A stretch of 33,950 bases of DNA from Kiritimatiellia bacterium (GCA_017962605.1 JAGCUY010000014.1:1-33950); one strand, 5' to 3'. Positions 24,926 to 32,624 are shown, counted from the stretch's first letter. The notes: generated from the letters alone by a model not told the origin. Numbers and translations are program-made.

Positions 24926-25511
24926 TGGCGGCGTAGAGGTCGTCGTATTCCTCGAACGCGGGGACATCCGGGTTGGCGAGGCGTATCTTCTCCGGCGAGC
25001 GGAAGAGGAATCCGGCCTTGGATGCGCGGATCATTTCGAGGTCGTTGTAGCTGTCGCCGGCGGCGATGGTCTCGACGCCGCCGCAGGCCTGGAGCCCGTG
25101 GACGGTGTCGAGCTTCGTGTGGGCCGAGCGCAGCTTGTAGCCGCACATGAAGCCGTCGGCGTCGATCTCGACCGTGTTGTGGAAGAGCGTCGGCCAGCCC
25201 ATCTTGCGCATGAGGGGGCGGCCGAAGACGTCGAAGGTGTCGGAGATGATGACCATCTGCGTCTTTTCGCGGAGACGGTTGAGGAAATCGACTGCGCCAG
25301 GGTAGGGCTCGATGGAGTCAATGACGCCGATTACCTTGTCAAGCGTGAGTCTGTGCTTGCGCAGCAGGTCGATGCGATAGTGCATCAGCTTGTCAAAGTT
25401 CGGCTCGTCGCGTGTGGTGCGGCGGAACTCGGGGATGCCGACCTTCTCGGCGAAGGTGATCCAAATTTCGGGGACGAGGACGCCCTCCATGTCAAGGCAG
25501 ACGATAGTCAT
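24909..25511 (-). CDS. thrH: bifunctional phosphoserine phosphatase/homoserine phosphotransferase ThrH
   Basis: A 200-residue HAD-superfamily enzyme. Motif I is LDMEGVLVPEIW with Asp7 as nucleophile and the ThrH-type DxE in place of the usual DxD. Motif II is VIISDTF, and the metal motif AGDSYNDLEM is near residue 150. Known ThrH proteins hydrolyse phosphoserine and can transfer its phosphate to homoserine. With hom in the window and no thrB seen, this may supply phosphohomoserine for threonine. A GGAG SD lies 10 nt before the ATG, with a promoter at 25545-25573. It converges on and slightly overlaps the phytase-like gene. Confidence 0.92.
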   Translation of the reverse strand: MTIVCLDMEGVLVPEIWITFAEKVGIPEFRRTTRDEPNFDKLMHYRIDLLRKHRLTLDKVIGVIDSIEPYPGAVDFLNRLREKTQMVIISDTFDVFGRPLMRKMGWPTLFHNTVEIDADGFMCGYKLRSAHTKLDTVHGLQACGGVETIAAGDSYNDLEMIRASKAGFLFRSPEKIRLANPDVPAFEEYDDLYAAIMAAI

Positions 25512-25544
25512 TGTTGCTTTTCTCCAAATTCTGAAGCGGTGAAT

Positions 25545-25573
25545 ATGCTATCATATATCAATTGCTGAGGCAA
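25545..25573 (-). promoter_or_regulatory. candidate promoter of thrH
   Basis: On the minus strand TTGCCT (25568-25573), a 17-bp spacer and TAGCAT (25545-25550) lie 33 nt before the thrH ATG. Confidence 0.45.
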
Positions 25574-25637
25574 GGCGGCATTGACGCCGCGAAAGTGAAG
25601 GACGCTAAAAAATGGAAGTATTGGGCTTTCAAGAATA

Positions 25638-25646
25638 TGATATAAT
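25638..25646 (+). promoter_or_regulatory. extended -10 promoter of the T3SS locus
   Basis: TGATATAAT (TGn plus a perfect -10) lies 32 nt before the ATG at 25679, in an AT-rich leader containing an AGGA SD 6 nt before the start. No -35 at standard spacing is evident. It is the only strong promoter seen before the T3SS block. Confidence 0.55.
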
Positions 25647-25678
25647 GCTTTAATATTTTTTAGGAAATAGGATTAAAC

Positions 25679-26074
25679 ATGGCCGATACTGACCAAAATA
25701 CTCAGGCTTACCTCGCACGCATCAGGCGGACAATCGAGGAGAGCGAGCGCATGGTGGAGGCTGTCAAGCTGCGCATGGCGGAGACTGACCGCATGCTTGA
25801 GAAGCAGGGCCTGACACGCGAGCAGGTGATGAACTTCTCCTTCTCGCCCGAACAGCGCGAGCTCGTGAACCGCGAACTGGCGCGGAACGGGATGGAGCCG
25901 CTGGAGGACGATGAATCTCACACAGAGTCGCAGAGAGACAGAGAGCGCCGAGACTTTTCAGATTTCTCCGCATCCTCGGCGCTCTCCGCGTCTCTGCGTG
26001 AGACGAATCAATCCTCCGAACTGGCCGAGCGGCAGCGTAAATTCGGCATGATGATGAAACCTTTTCAAATCTAA
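25679..26074 (+). CDS. small coiled-coil protein at the head of the T3SS locus
   Basis: A 131-residue hydrophilic protein that I cannot assign to a family. Residues 8-40 form a helix (QAYLARIRRTIEESERMVEA), followed by LTREQVMNFSFSPEQRELVNRELARNGMEPL. Residues about 79-109 are encoded by a palindromic repeat element and are probably a later insertion; the native tail SSELAERQRKFGMMMKPF resumes after it. Its size, helical character and position, first in a translocator operon, would fit a CesAB/SseA-type secretion chaperone, but no sequence motif proves this. Confidence 0.6.
   Translation: MADTDQNTQAYLARIRRTIEESERMVEAVKLRMAETDRMLEKQGLTREQVMNFSFSPEQRELVNRELARNGMEPLEDDESHTESQRDRERRDFSDFSASSALSASLRETNQSSELAERQRKFGMMMKPFQI
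25916..26003. repeat. palindromic insertion element in the coding region
   Basis: The left arm (25916-25952, beginning TCTCACACAGAG) and right arm (25975-26003, ending TCTGCGTGAGA) are imperfect inverted repeats of about 29-37 nt meeting around GCGCCGAG, with a 22-nt centre. The left arm shares its CACAGAG words with the 59-bp tandem array at 3815-3979. It lies wholly inside an open reading frame. Confidence 0.88.
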
Positions 26075-26107
26075 CGTGTATTAATGGCACAAAGGAGTTA
26101 AACAACT

Positions 26108-26887
26108 ATGAGTATCGAAATTGATTCATCAAGGCTATCGGCATCAATCCAGACGCAATCCCAGGACGCCACGACCGGCACGGCAGCCAGCAAGGCGCTT
26201 GCGTCGCTCTTCGGGAAGGGGGCGTCGGTCTCGGTCATGAGCGGCGCCAAGACCGACCTCGAGGCGCTTGTCCAAAAGCTGAGGAACGAGAGTGCGCGGG
26301 CGAAGTTCTCACTTCTGCTGACGTCGCTCACCGCGATCGGGCAGTCGATGACGGACATCCAGAAGCGCACCCTCGAGCAGGGCGTCGCCCTCTCTGAAAA
26401 GCTGGAGGAGCTGACCAAGGACCTCGACGACTACTCCTCCGAACTTGCGAAGGACAAGGCCGCCATGGCTCTCCTCCAGGCGAAGATCGATTTGCTGACA
26501 AAGCAGATCGAGCAGGCCGTCGAGGACGGCAAGGAGCACAACGAACTCGTCGCGGAGATGAAGCGCGTCCGCGAGGAAATGGACGAAAAGAAACGCGTCA
26601 TCTCCGACACCATTGGCAAAATCCAGTCAACGGAGAACGAAATCGCGTCCGTCAACGGCCAGATTTCGGCGCTCGTGTCCTCCATTGGCGAGAACGCGAT
26701 CAAGTCTATCGCGAACGAACTCGCGACCCTTTCCGATCCCGAAAAGGCCGAACGTCCCGCCGAGGCGGCGAAGGAGGAAGAAAAGAAAGCCGAGATCGAT
26801 CCCTTCGCGGCGATCCGCGATTCGCTCGACAAGATCGACCGCGACATCCGGGAAACCATCGAGGAAAACCGCGTGGAAATGGTCTAA
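26108..26887 (+). CDS. long coiled-coil protein, putative T3SS-associated
   Basis: A 259-residue protein with no membrane segment. The N-terminus is Ser/Thr/Ala-rich and disordered, as in many T3SS substrates (SIEIDSSRLSASIQTQSQ). Residues about 60-205 are almost continuous heptad-like helix (LSEKLEELTKDLDDYSSELA, MKRVREEMDEKKRVISDTIG). A short acidic linker and a final amphipathic helix (FAAIRDSLDKIDRDIRETIE) follow. An AAGGAG SD lies 10 nt upstream. It directly precedes the SycD-like chaperone gene, a position often held by an exported protein. It could be a helical translocator partner, a tip-related protein or an effector; I do not recognise the family. Confidence 0.65.
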   Translation: MSIEIDSSRLSASIQTQSQDATTGTAASKALASLFGKGASVSVMSGAKTDLEALVQKLRNESARAKFSLLLTSLTAIGQSMTDIQKRTLEQGVALSEKLEELTKDLDDYSSELAKDKAAMALLQAKIDLLTKQIEQAVEDGKEHNELVAEMKRVREEMDEKKRVISDTIGKIQSTENEIASVNGQISALVSSIGENAIKSIANELATLSDPEKAERPAEAAKEEEKKAEIDPFAAIRDSLDKIDRDIRETIEENRVEMV

Positions 26888-26894
26888 CTTCACT

Positions 26895-26936
26895 CTTCAC
26901 CTTCAACTTTTCAACCTTTCAACCTTTCAACTTCAC
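26895..26936. repeat. TTCAACYTTTCAAC word repeat in spacer
   Basis: The spacer between two T3SS genes consists of iterated TTCAACTTTTCAACCTTTCAAC words, the reverse complement of those at 10381-10460 and 33229-33300. It ends next to the SD of the chaperone gene. Confidence 0.85.
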
Positions 26937-26952
26937 TTAAGGAGAAACTACA

Positions 26953-27453
26953 ATGGACAAAGTCACTGAACAAAAGATAACGGATGCAGCGAAGGCGTTT
27001 GCCAGCGGCGCGACGATGAAAGAGGTCAAGGGAATCACCAACGACGAGCTCGAGGCCGTCTATTCCCTTGGGTTCGGCTACTACAACACGGGCAAGTTCG
27101 ACGACGCCCAGAAGCTTTTCGAGTTCCTGGTTCTCTTCGACCACCTGAACACGAAATACTGGTTCGCGCTCGGCGCCGTCCAGCAGGCGAAGAAGGATTT
27201 CCAGAAAGCGATAGCCTCCTACGGCTACTCCTCGTTCCTCGACCTTGAGAACCCGAAGCCGCAGTTCCACGCGGCGGAGTGCTTCCTCGCGCTCGGCGAC
27301 AAGTCGAACGCCGCCAGCGCCCTCCTGGCCTTGGAGCAGTATGCGCCGCAGAACACGGAAATCGGCCGCGAATACCGCGCGAAGGCCGCGAAGCTGCGCG
27401 GACTCATCGGCGAAGAGGCCTTCGCCGTCGATGGCGAAGAAGAAAAAAAATAG
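26953..27453 (+). CDS. sycD: class II T3SS chaperone, SycD/LcrH/SicA family
   Basis: A 166-residue cytoplasmic TPR chaperone for the hydrophobic translocators. The alignment with Yersinia SycD is obvious by eye: ITNDELEAVYSLGFGYYNTG, FDDAQKLFEFLVLFDHLNTK, ALGAVQQAKKDFQKAIASY and PQFHAAECFLALGDKSNAAS match the three TPR units and their order (residues about 25-130). Family members keep SctE and SctB apart and unfolded before export, and the two translocator genes follow directly here. An AAGGAG SD lies 9 nt before the ATG. The C-terminus is charged and ends EEEKK. This is the anchor for calling the locus T3SS. Confidence 0.95.
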   Translation: MDKVTEQKITDAAKAFASGATMKEVKGITNDELEAVYSLGFGYYNTGKFDDAQKLFEFLVLFDHLNTKYWFALGAVQQAKKDFQKAIASYGYSSFLDLENPKPQFHAAECFLALGDKSNAASALLALEQYAPQNTEIGREYRAKAAKLRGLIGEEAFAVDGEEEKK

Positions 27454-27485
27454 TTGTAACCATTGGGCCGCCTGTGTGTAATCAT

Positions 27486-27540
27486 AGGTGAACTAGAAAA
27501 GCTAGAAGTTCTAGAACGGCTAGAAGAACTAGACATCTAG
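27486..27540. repeat. CTAGAA word repeat in spacer
   Basis: The spacer between the chaperone and SctE genes iterates ACTAGAAAAGCTAGAAGTTC-type words about seven times. It ends about 10 nt before the AAGGAG SD of the next gene. Confidence 0.85.
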
Positions 27541-27564
27541 ACCAACCCCATAAGGAGTAAAACA

Positions 27565-28620
27565 ATGGCAATGGACGTTAGCAACACAGTAAAGGCGCCG
27601 CAGACGATGGGCGCGACTCTCGACCAGTTCTCCAAACTGGCGGGCGATTCAACGAAGACGAAGGAAGTCCTGGGCAAGGCGCTCGAAGTCCTCGCCGGCG
27701 CGAATGTGAAGATCATGCGCACCGACGACACCTCGGCGACCGGCGTTGGCGAAAAGAAGACCACCGGCGCGACCAATGTCCCCTCGCTGGACAACCCCGC
27801 CGACCTGAAGCAGCTTGAGCAGAACCTCGAAAAGCTGCTCTCCTACCTCCAGATGGACAACGAGGAGCGCCAGACCGAAATGGCCAAGGACCGCATCGAA
27901 ATCCAGAAGGACACAATCGACACAGAGCGCAAGAACCGCTCCGAGAAGATCGACAAGTCGCTTAAGGACATGGACAAGGCGGCCGAGTCTCGCAAGGCGA
28001 GCAAGGTCTTCGGCTGGCTGATGACGGCTCTCGCGGTCGTCGCGGCGGTCGTGGCGTGCGTCGCCACCGGTGGCTTGGCGGTCGGTCCTGTCGTCGGCGC
28101 CGGCATCGCCATCGCCTGCCAGGTGCTGAACGAGACTGGCGTGATGGACAAGATTGTCGGAAAGCTGGCGGAAGGTCTCCAGGGCCTTGGCATGAGCAAG
28201 CAGGCCGCGCAGATCTTGGCGCAGGTTCTCATCACCGTGGCCATCATGGCGGCTTCCCTTGGCTCCGGCCTCGCGGGCGGCGGGGCGTCGGCGGTTTCGA
28301 ATGCGGTCAAGGGCGCTGCGGAGACCATGGAGAAGGTGCGCGCGGCAATCGCGATCGCCACGTTGGTCGTCGGCACGGCCTCTACCATCACTGGAGGCGT
28401 CGGCGCCTACCAGAACTACAAGGCCGGGATGTCCCAGGCGGACGTCAAGGAGACGGAGAAGATCATCGCTGCGCTCAAGCAGCAACTCGAGGAGAGCGAA
28501 GATGAACTCAACCAGATCCTCGAGATGCTCCAGAACGCGGTCGCCCAGGTCGCGGAGCTGCTCTCGTCCGCTACGAACACGTCGAACGAGATTGCGCAGA
28601 ACATCGGCGCAATGGCGTAG
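27565..28620 (+). CDS. sctE: T3SS translocon major pore protein, SctE (YopB/IpaB/SseC-like)
   Basis: A 351-residue exported pore protein. A hydrophilic N-terminus and a coiled coil (about 78-145) precede the family's hydrophobic hairpin. The first membrane block is at residues 149-186 (KVFGWLMTALAVVAAVVACV), then a loop (NETGVMDKIVGKLAEGLQGLGM) and a second block at 217-239, with further hydrophobic helix at 258-280. A C-terminal coiled coil (295-345) follows. The loop and the SKQAAQILAQ segment resemble SseC/YopB. It lies immediately downstream of its probable chaperone. It should insert into a target membrane with SctB. AAGGAG is 8 nt before the ATG. Confidence 0.88.
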   Translation: MAMDVSNTVKAPQTMGATLDQFSKLAGDSTKTKEVLGKALEVLAGANVKIMRTDDTSATGVGEKKTTGATNVPSLDNPADLKQLEQNLEKLLSYLQMDNEERQTEMAKDRIEIQKDTIDTERKNRSEKIDKSLKDMDKAAESRKASKVFGWLMTALAVVAAVVACVATGGLAVGPVVGAGIAIACQVLNETGVMDKIVGKLAEGLQGLGMSKQAAQILAQVLITVAIMAASLGSGLAGGGASAVSNAVKGAAETMEKVRAAIAIATLVVGTASTITGGVGAYQNYKAGMSQADVKETEKIIAALKQQLEESEDELNQILEMLQNAVAQVAELLSSATNTSNEIAQNIGAMA

Positions 28621-28621
28621 G

Positions 28622-28744
28622 AACATTGAAGTTTGGAAGTTTAGAAGTTTGGCGCTGACGCGCCTTGGAAGTTTGGAAATTCAACGCCAAACGACCAAAC
28701 GAATAAACGACCAAACGGTAAAACGAATAAACGACCCAACGAAG
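28622..28744. repeat. GAAGTTTGG and AAACGACC word repeats with a hairpin
   Basis: The spacer consists of GAAGTTTGGAAGTTTAGAAG-type words, then iterated AAACGACCAAACGAATAAACG. At 28644-28666 the hairpin-bearing word GAAGTTTGGCGCTGACGCGC occurs; the same word lies inverted at 32583-32604. Confidence 0.88.
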
Positions 28745-28757
28745 AAAGGGATTAACC

Positions 28758-29861
28758 ATGAGCATCCAAGTCAATGCAAACGCAACTGCGGTAAATTGGG
28801 AGTCACTGCTGAACAAGCTCGGCGAAGTCACGAAGACTCAGGGCACCGAGGGTGCGGCCGGGACGACCAATATCACCATCATGACGAAAGTCGATGGCGT
28901 AGATACGCCGATGACGATCAGGATCCCGGACGACCTGGAAGTGCCCAGCAAGGTTGACCAGGCGGCGATTGACTCGCTATGCGCGAAGCTGTCCGCCGAC
29001 ACCGGCCTCAACCTCACCGAGGAGCAGATCGAGCAGTTCCACGAAGCGCTCACGAACGCGCTCAACGAGACGCTCTCCGCAGCCGGTTCGGGCAAGTCGG
29101 CCAAGGCGAACGCGATGTTCGACCTCTACAAGCTCATGGCGCTTCTCGTGGAGGTCGCGCAGAAACAGCGCGACGCCAACCGCGAAATGCGCCAGTCAGA
29201 GAGCCAGGCGATCCAGGCGAGCATCCTCTCCCAGGCGCAGGCGCAGCGCGACGCCGCGATTACCGGTATGATCGCCGGCGCGATCTGCTGCGCGGTTCAG
29301 GTCGTCGCCACCATCGCCGTGATGGCCAAGGAGGGAGCGGCCTTCAAGGAGCAGGTCTCCTCACTCGAGACGAGCGGCGTCAACAATGCCAAGACCACGC
29401 TCACGCAGAAGACCGAGGCGCTCAAGACCTTCCAGTCCGACATCATGCAAGGCGCGGACGCGAGGGGTGTGCCGCTCACGCCGGAGGCGCGCAACATGAG
29501 GATCGCCGAGCTGAAGGCTGAGGTCAAGACGGCCATGAAGGGCGTCGAGGAGGCGCAGACCCTGCGCCAGTCCGATGTGTCCTACTTGAAGGCCACGCAT
29601 ACAATCAACAACGCCCAGGCCGTTAACGGCCTCATAAGCGCGATTGGCAGCATGGCGCAGAGCTTCATCCAGAACGCGGTGCAGCTCCAGCAGGCGGACG
29701 CCACCATGGAGGGCGCCGAGCAGCAGAAGAAGCAGGAGGAACTCGACCAGACGAAGGATCTCTTCAACCAGGCCGAGGAACTCGTGAACAGCGTCGTCCA
29801 GCTGATGCGCGCCATCAGCCAGGCCGAGACGCAGTCGATGCGCGACGCAATCCAGGCTTAG
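28758..29861 (+). CDS. sctB: T3SS minor translocator, SctB-like (YopD/EspB/IpaC type)
   Basis: A 367-residue protein with the SctB plan: a soluble N-terminus, one hydrophobic segment at about residues 168-190 (TGMIAGAICCAVQVVATIAV), flanking amphipathic helices (AMFDLYKLMALLVEVAQKQR; AVNGLISAIGSMAQSFIQNA) and a C-terminal coiled coil (about 305-360). Position directly after SctE is as in most translocator operons. The sequence is remote, so the assignment rests on architecture and context. A GAAAGGGA SD lies about 7 nt before the ATG. A strong hairpin follows at 29882. Confidence 0.78.
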   Translation: MSIQVNANATAVNWESLLNKLGEVTKTQGTEGAAGTTNITIMTKVDGVDTPMTIRIPDDLEVPSKVDQAAIDSLCAKLSADTGLNLTEEQIEQFHEALTNALNETLSAAGSGKSAKANAMFDLYKLMALLVEVAQKQRDANREMRQSESQAIQASILSQAQAQRDAAITGMIAGAICCAVQVVATIAVMAKEGAAFKEQVSSLETSGVNNAKTTLTQKTEALKTFQSDIMQGADARGVPLTPEARNMRIAELKAEVKTAMKGVEEAQTLRQSDVSYLKATHTINNAQAVNGLISAIGSMAQSFIQNAVQLQQADATMEGAEQQKKQEELDQTKDLFNQAEELVNSVVQLMRAISQAETQSMRDAIQA

Positions 29862-29881
29862 CGTGTTGAAAGTCCGCATCC

Positions 29882-29912
29882 GGGGTGCGCCGCAAAGACT
29901 GCGGCGCGCCCC
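29882..29912. terminator. GC-rich hairpin after the translocator genes
   Basis: GGGGTGCGCCGC and GCGGCGCGCCCC form a 12-bp stem with one wobble pair around the 7-nt loop AAAGACT. No U-run follows, so it may attenuate or protect the upstream mRNA rather than terminate as a classical intrinsic terminator. Confidence 0.55.
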
Positions 29913-29914
29913 GC

Positions 29915-29943
29915 TTGCAATCGGCGGGGAATTTTGGGAGAAT
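29915..29943 (+). promoter_or_regulatory. candidate promoter of the esterase gene
   Basis: TTGCAA (29915-29920), a 17-bp spacer and GAGAAT (29938-29943), preceded by TTTGG, lie 12 nt before the ATG at 29956. It matches the TTTGGTAGAAT family except at the first -10 base. Confidence 0.5.
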
Positions 29944-29955
29944 TATATCTGAATT

Positions 29956-30750
29956 ATGAAATTCTCACTGCCAGTAGTCATCGTGGCAATCGCCATGGCC
30001 GCCACAGCCGCCTTCGCCGGAGCAGTCCGGACGGAGAAGGGGATTCCATATTCAGAGCGCGCCGGGTGCGTGCTCGACGTGCGCGTTCCCGAAGGCGAGA
30101 CGAACTTCCCCACGGTGGTATGGTTACATGGCGGCGGGCTCACAGGCGGCTCGCGCCACTTCGTGCCGCTGGCGGACACCGGCATAGCCCAGGTGGCGGT
30201 GGAATACCGCCTTCTAGGAAAAGGCGCCGCCGAGGCCGCCGACTGCATCGGGGACGCCGCGGCCGCTGTCGCGTGGACGCTCGCGCACATCGCCGAATAC
30301 GGCGGCGACCCGGCAAGGGTCTTCGTCTCCGGCCACAGCGCCGGCGCATATCTGACGATGATGGTGGGGATGGATCCCCAGTGGCTCGCCGCCGTCGGCG
30401 CGAAGAACACCGACATCGCCGGGCTGATTCCGATTTCCGGCCAGGCGACCAAGCACTACAACGTGCGCAAGTTCTCGGGCGACGGCGACCCGCAGTACCA
30501 GCCTAAGATAGACGGCCTCGCGCCGCTGGCGCATGTCGGCAAGGACTTCCCGCCAATCGTCAGCATCTGCGGGGAGCCGCCATACGAGTGGAAGGCGCGC
30601 GCCGAGGAGAACCGCCTGCTGATCGCGTCGTGCGTGGCGATGGGGCATTCCTTCGCCCGCTATGTCGAATGTCCGCTTTGCGACCACGGACGCGTCGCAG
30701 CCGCCGCGCGCCCATACATTGAAATGTTCGTTAGGGGGAAGCTGCCCTAA
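29956..30750 (+). CDS. secreted alpha/beta-hydrolase (carboxylesterase-like)
   Basis: A 264-residue exported hydrolase. The signal peptide covers residues 1-22 (AATAAFAGA cleavage region). The oxyanion motif WLHGGG is at 56-61, the nucleophile Ser128 sits in VSGHSAGAYL, and the catalytic His is probably in CDHGRV near residue 243. The fold is of the BD-FAE/Aes-like carboxylesterase type, acting on small or carbohydrate-linked esters. It has its own promoter and no strong SD, and interrupts the T3SS genes, so it may be an unrelated insert or act on the target surface. It does not look like a T3SS substrate because it carries a Sec signal. Confidence 0.85.
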   Translation: MKFSLPVVIVAIAMAATAAFAGAVRTEKGIPYSERAGCVLDVRVPEGETNFPTVVWLHGGGLTGGSRHFVPLADTGIAQVAVEYRLLGKGAAEAADCIGDAAAAVAWTLAHIAEYGGDPARVFVSGHSAGAYLTMMVGMDPQWLAAVGAKNTDIAGLIPISGQATKHYNVRKFSGDGDPQYQPKIDGLAPLAHVGKDFPPIVSICGEPPYEWKARAEENRLLIASCVAMGHSFARYVECPLCDHGRVAAAARPYIEMFVRGKLP

Positions 30751-30790
30751 GCGCGGCAGGCCGCGCCAAAGGGAAAAAGGAGACAACACC

Positions 30791-31339
30791 GTGAGCAACT
30801 CGTTGATACAAACTGAAGCACTGTCTGGATGCTCCGTTTACGGCGTGAAGCAGGTGCAGTACACCGTGGACGGCGTTTCGGGCAAGGACTACGCCGCCGC
30901 TCTCACCGCCGCAGCCTTCAAGGAGGCGGCGGCGATAGAGGTGGCCGTCTCCGGCTACGCCGAGGTCGTCCGCCAGCGAATCCGCAAGCTTGAGGACCTG
31001 GGCAGCGTGATGGCCGCCCTCAACTACGCCGTGTCCAACCTGAAGATCAAAGATCAGGAATCCGGCGACACGGCCTCGGTCCCCAATGCCGTATTGGTGA
31101 GTTCAACGGCGCAGAAATACGGCATCGACGGCATCTCAAGCATCATGACCCGCAGGAGCCTCTACAACAAGCAGAACGAGGTGCAGTATGCGATGGACAA
31201 GGAGGACAACGACCTGAAGCAGGATTCCGTTTCGCTGAACTCCTACATGTCCAAGCGCGACAACTCCTTCTCGACGGCGGCAAAACTTGTCAAGAAGGCT
31301 TCCAACGCGTCCGACAGCGCGATAGGGAACATCGGGTGA
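30791..31339 (+). CDS. EspA/SctA-like small helical protein 1
   Basis: A 182-residue protein with a GTG start at 30791, supported by AAAGGAG 8 nt upstream; the open frame extends further 5' into the esterase gene but without a start signal. It has an N-terminal segment rich in Ser, a helix at about 35-80 (AAAFKEAAAIEVAVSGYAEV), a variable middle and a C-terminal helix with LNSYMSKRDNSFSTAAKLVK. The last motif aligns with those of the three following proteins. Two helices bracketing a variable centre, with a C-terminal coiled coil, is the EspA plan. The most divergent of the four. Confidence 0.6.
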   Translation: MSNSLIQTEALSGCSVYGVKQVQYTVDGVSGKDYAAALTAAAFKEAAAIEVAVSGYAEVVRQRIRKLEDLGSVMAALNYAVSNLKIKDQESGDTASVPNAVLVSSTAQKYGIDGISSIMTRRSLYNKQNEVQYAMDKEDNDLKQDSVSLNSYMSKRDNSFSTAAKLVKKASNASDSAIGNIG

Positions 31340-31452
31340 AAAGTAAAAAGTCAAAAGTCAAAAGTCAAAAGTCTTTGGCCAAAGATTAATAACTTTTCAA
31401 CTTCCGACTTCCGACTTTCGACTTCCGACTTTCGACGTTCGACTTTCGACTA
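31340..31452. repeat. AAAGTCAAAAGTC and GACTTTCGACTTCC word repeats
   Basis: The spacer iterates AAAGTCAAAAGTCAAAAGTC, has a perfect palindrome CTTTGGCCAAAG at 31373-31384, then iterates GACTTCCGACTTTCGACTTC up to the next SD (TAGGAGG). The two halves are roughly reverse-complementary in word type (AAGTC and GACTT), so the spacer could fold into a long imperfect hairpin around the palindrome. Confidence 0.88.
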
Positions 31453-31466
31453 ATTTAGGAGGAACT

Positions 31467-32045
31467 ATGGCAACGGTAGAAAAACAAGCACCGGTGGCGC
31501 TCAGCCAGAACTGGGGCGTGAGCTTCAGCGACTACAAGGTGAACGGCCAATTGGTCGATTTCCAGGACCTCATGATCGTCATCAGCGAGAAGCGCGCCGT
31601 CACGGTCGAGGGCGAGGTGACGCCGCTCACGGCGCGCATCAAGAACCGCAACGCCGAACTTGACAAGCTCGGCTCCCTCCTCGCGATTTTCACCAAGGCG
31701 CAGGCGAATTTCAAAAGCGATGCCGCTGGCAGCGATACAACGGGGGTGTCTGGCATTACATCCGACCAGTGGCAGCTGCTCCGCCAGGCATACATCAAGC
31801 GCGGCGGCGACGACCCCGGCGCCACGTGGCGCCCTAGCTGGGCGAACGACAACTGGTCAAAGTCCAGCATCGAGGGCGTGATACAGGCGCTGAAGTCGAT
31901 GATCGACACGCGCAACAACGAGGCGCAGACGGACATGACGCGCCTCCAGTCGCTTGTTGACCGCCGCGCCGAGTCCTATTCGACGGCCTCGAACCTGATG
32001 AGCGCCGTCAGCGACACGAGGAGCAATTTGATTAGGAACCTGTAG
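31467..32045 (+). CDS. EspA/SctA-like small helical protein 2
   Basis: A 192-residue hydrophilic protein, the same length as enteropathogenic E. coli EspA. The first helix covers about 50-85 (RIKNRNAELDKLGSLLAIFT), the middle (about 90-130) contains Trp- and Asp-rich turns (DDPGATWRPSWANDNW), and the C-terminal helix (about 135-190) carries LQSLVDRRAESYSTASNLMS. TAGGAGG lies 6 nt before the ATG, an ideal SD. It shares the C-terminal motif with its neighbours. A filament or tip role is inferred from plan and context. The next start follows 2 nt after its stop. Confidence 0.68.
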   Translation: MATVEKQAPVALSQNWGVSFSDYKVNGQLVDFQDLMIVISEKRAVTVEGEVTPLTARIKNRNAELDKLGSLLAIFTKAQANFKSDAAGSDTTGVSGITSDQWQLLRQAYIKRGGDDPGATWRPSWANDNWSKSSIEGVIQALKSMIDTRNNEAQTDMTRLQSLVDRRAESYSTASNLMSAVSDTRSNLIRNL

Positions 32046-32047
32046 TC

Positions 32048-32560
32048 ATGATTGAATCGACAGTCATTGCAATCAACCGCAACGCGCCGCTCGGCGCGAA
32101 TGCGATAAACCTTTATTCAACTGGCCAGGAGGGCGGCTCGAACCTCACCCTGAGCCAGCTCGTCATGTCGGTGTGCATCCGTTCCGCCGCCGCCTACGAG
32201 GCGGAGAGCGTCCTGAAGATGAACACGATGACGGCTGGTTCCGTCAAGCTCGACGAGGCGTCACAATGGATGGAGAAGATCGCCGCCGGGACGGCGGACT
32301 GGCCAACCGCGAAGGCCTATCTCACGGGGACGCTCGGAATCGCCGCCTCGGCGCTTCCTGACAACATCGACACGTATGCCAAGCGCATGGCGGCGGTCAC
32401 GGCGCTCAAGGAGAAGGTCGATGCGCTCGCGCAGCAGCAGCAGCGCGACATGATCGACCTGCAGACGCTCGTCAACCGCCGCGACGTGGCCTATTCGACC
32501 TCGTCCAACGTCGTCCGCTCCCTCGGCACATCCATGGAGGCGGACGCGGCGAACTTCTAA
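32048..32560 (+). CDS. EspA/SctA-like small helical protein 3
   Basis: A 170-residue protein. The N-terminal helix LSQLVMSVCIRSAAAYEAES is followed by a short variable middle (about 80-110) and a C-terminal coiled coil (ALKEKVDALAQQQQRDMIDL) running into LQTLVNRRDVAYSTSSNVVR. Like EspA it has one mildly hydrophobic helix near residue 40 and ends in a long helix. It starts 2 nt after the previous stop with AGGA inside that gene, so translation is probably coupled. The family call is by architecture only. Confidence 0.7.
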   Translation: MIESTVIAINRNAPLGANAINLYSTGQEGGSNLTLSQLVMSVCIRSAAAYEAESVLKMNTMTAGSVKLDEASQWMEKIAAGTADWPTAKAYLTGTLGIAASALPDNIDTYAKRMAAVTALKEKVDALAQQQQRDMIDLQTLVNRRDVAYSTSSNVVRSLGTSMEADAANF

Positions 32561-32612
32561 ACATCCAAACATCTAAACATCCAAGGCGCGTAGCGCCAAA
32601 CTTCAAAACTTC
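32561..32612. repeat. AACATCC/AACATCT words with hairpin element
   Basis: AAACATCCAAACATCTAAAC words precede the 22-bp element at 32583-32604 (GGCGC-GTA-GCGCC core), which is the inverted form of 28644-28666. The SD AAGGAG follows directly. Confidence 0.88.
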
Positions 32613-32624
32613 TAAGGAGAACCC

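Noticed and set aside
30662..30790. Longer N-terminus for the first EspA-like protein
   Set aside because: It overlaps the esterase gene, while GTG 30791 has a strong AAAGGAG SD at good spacing.
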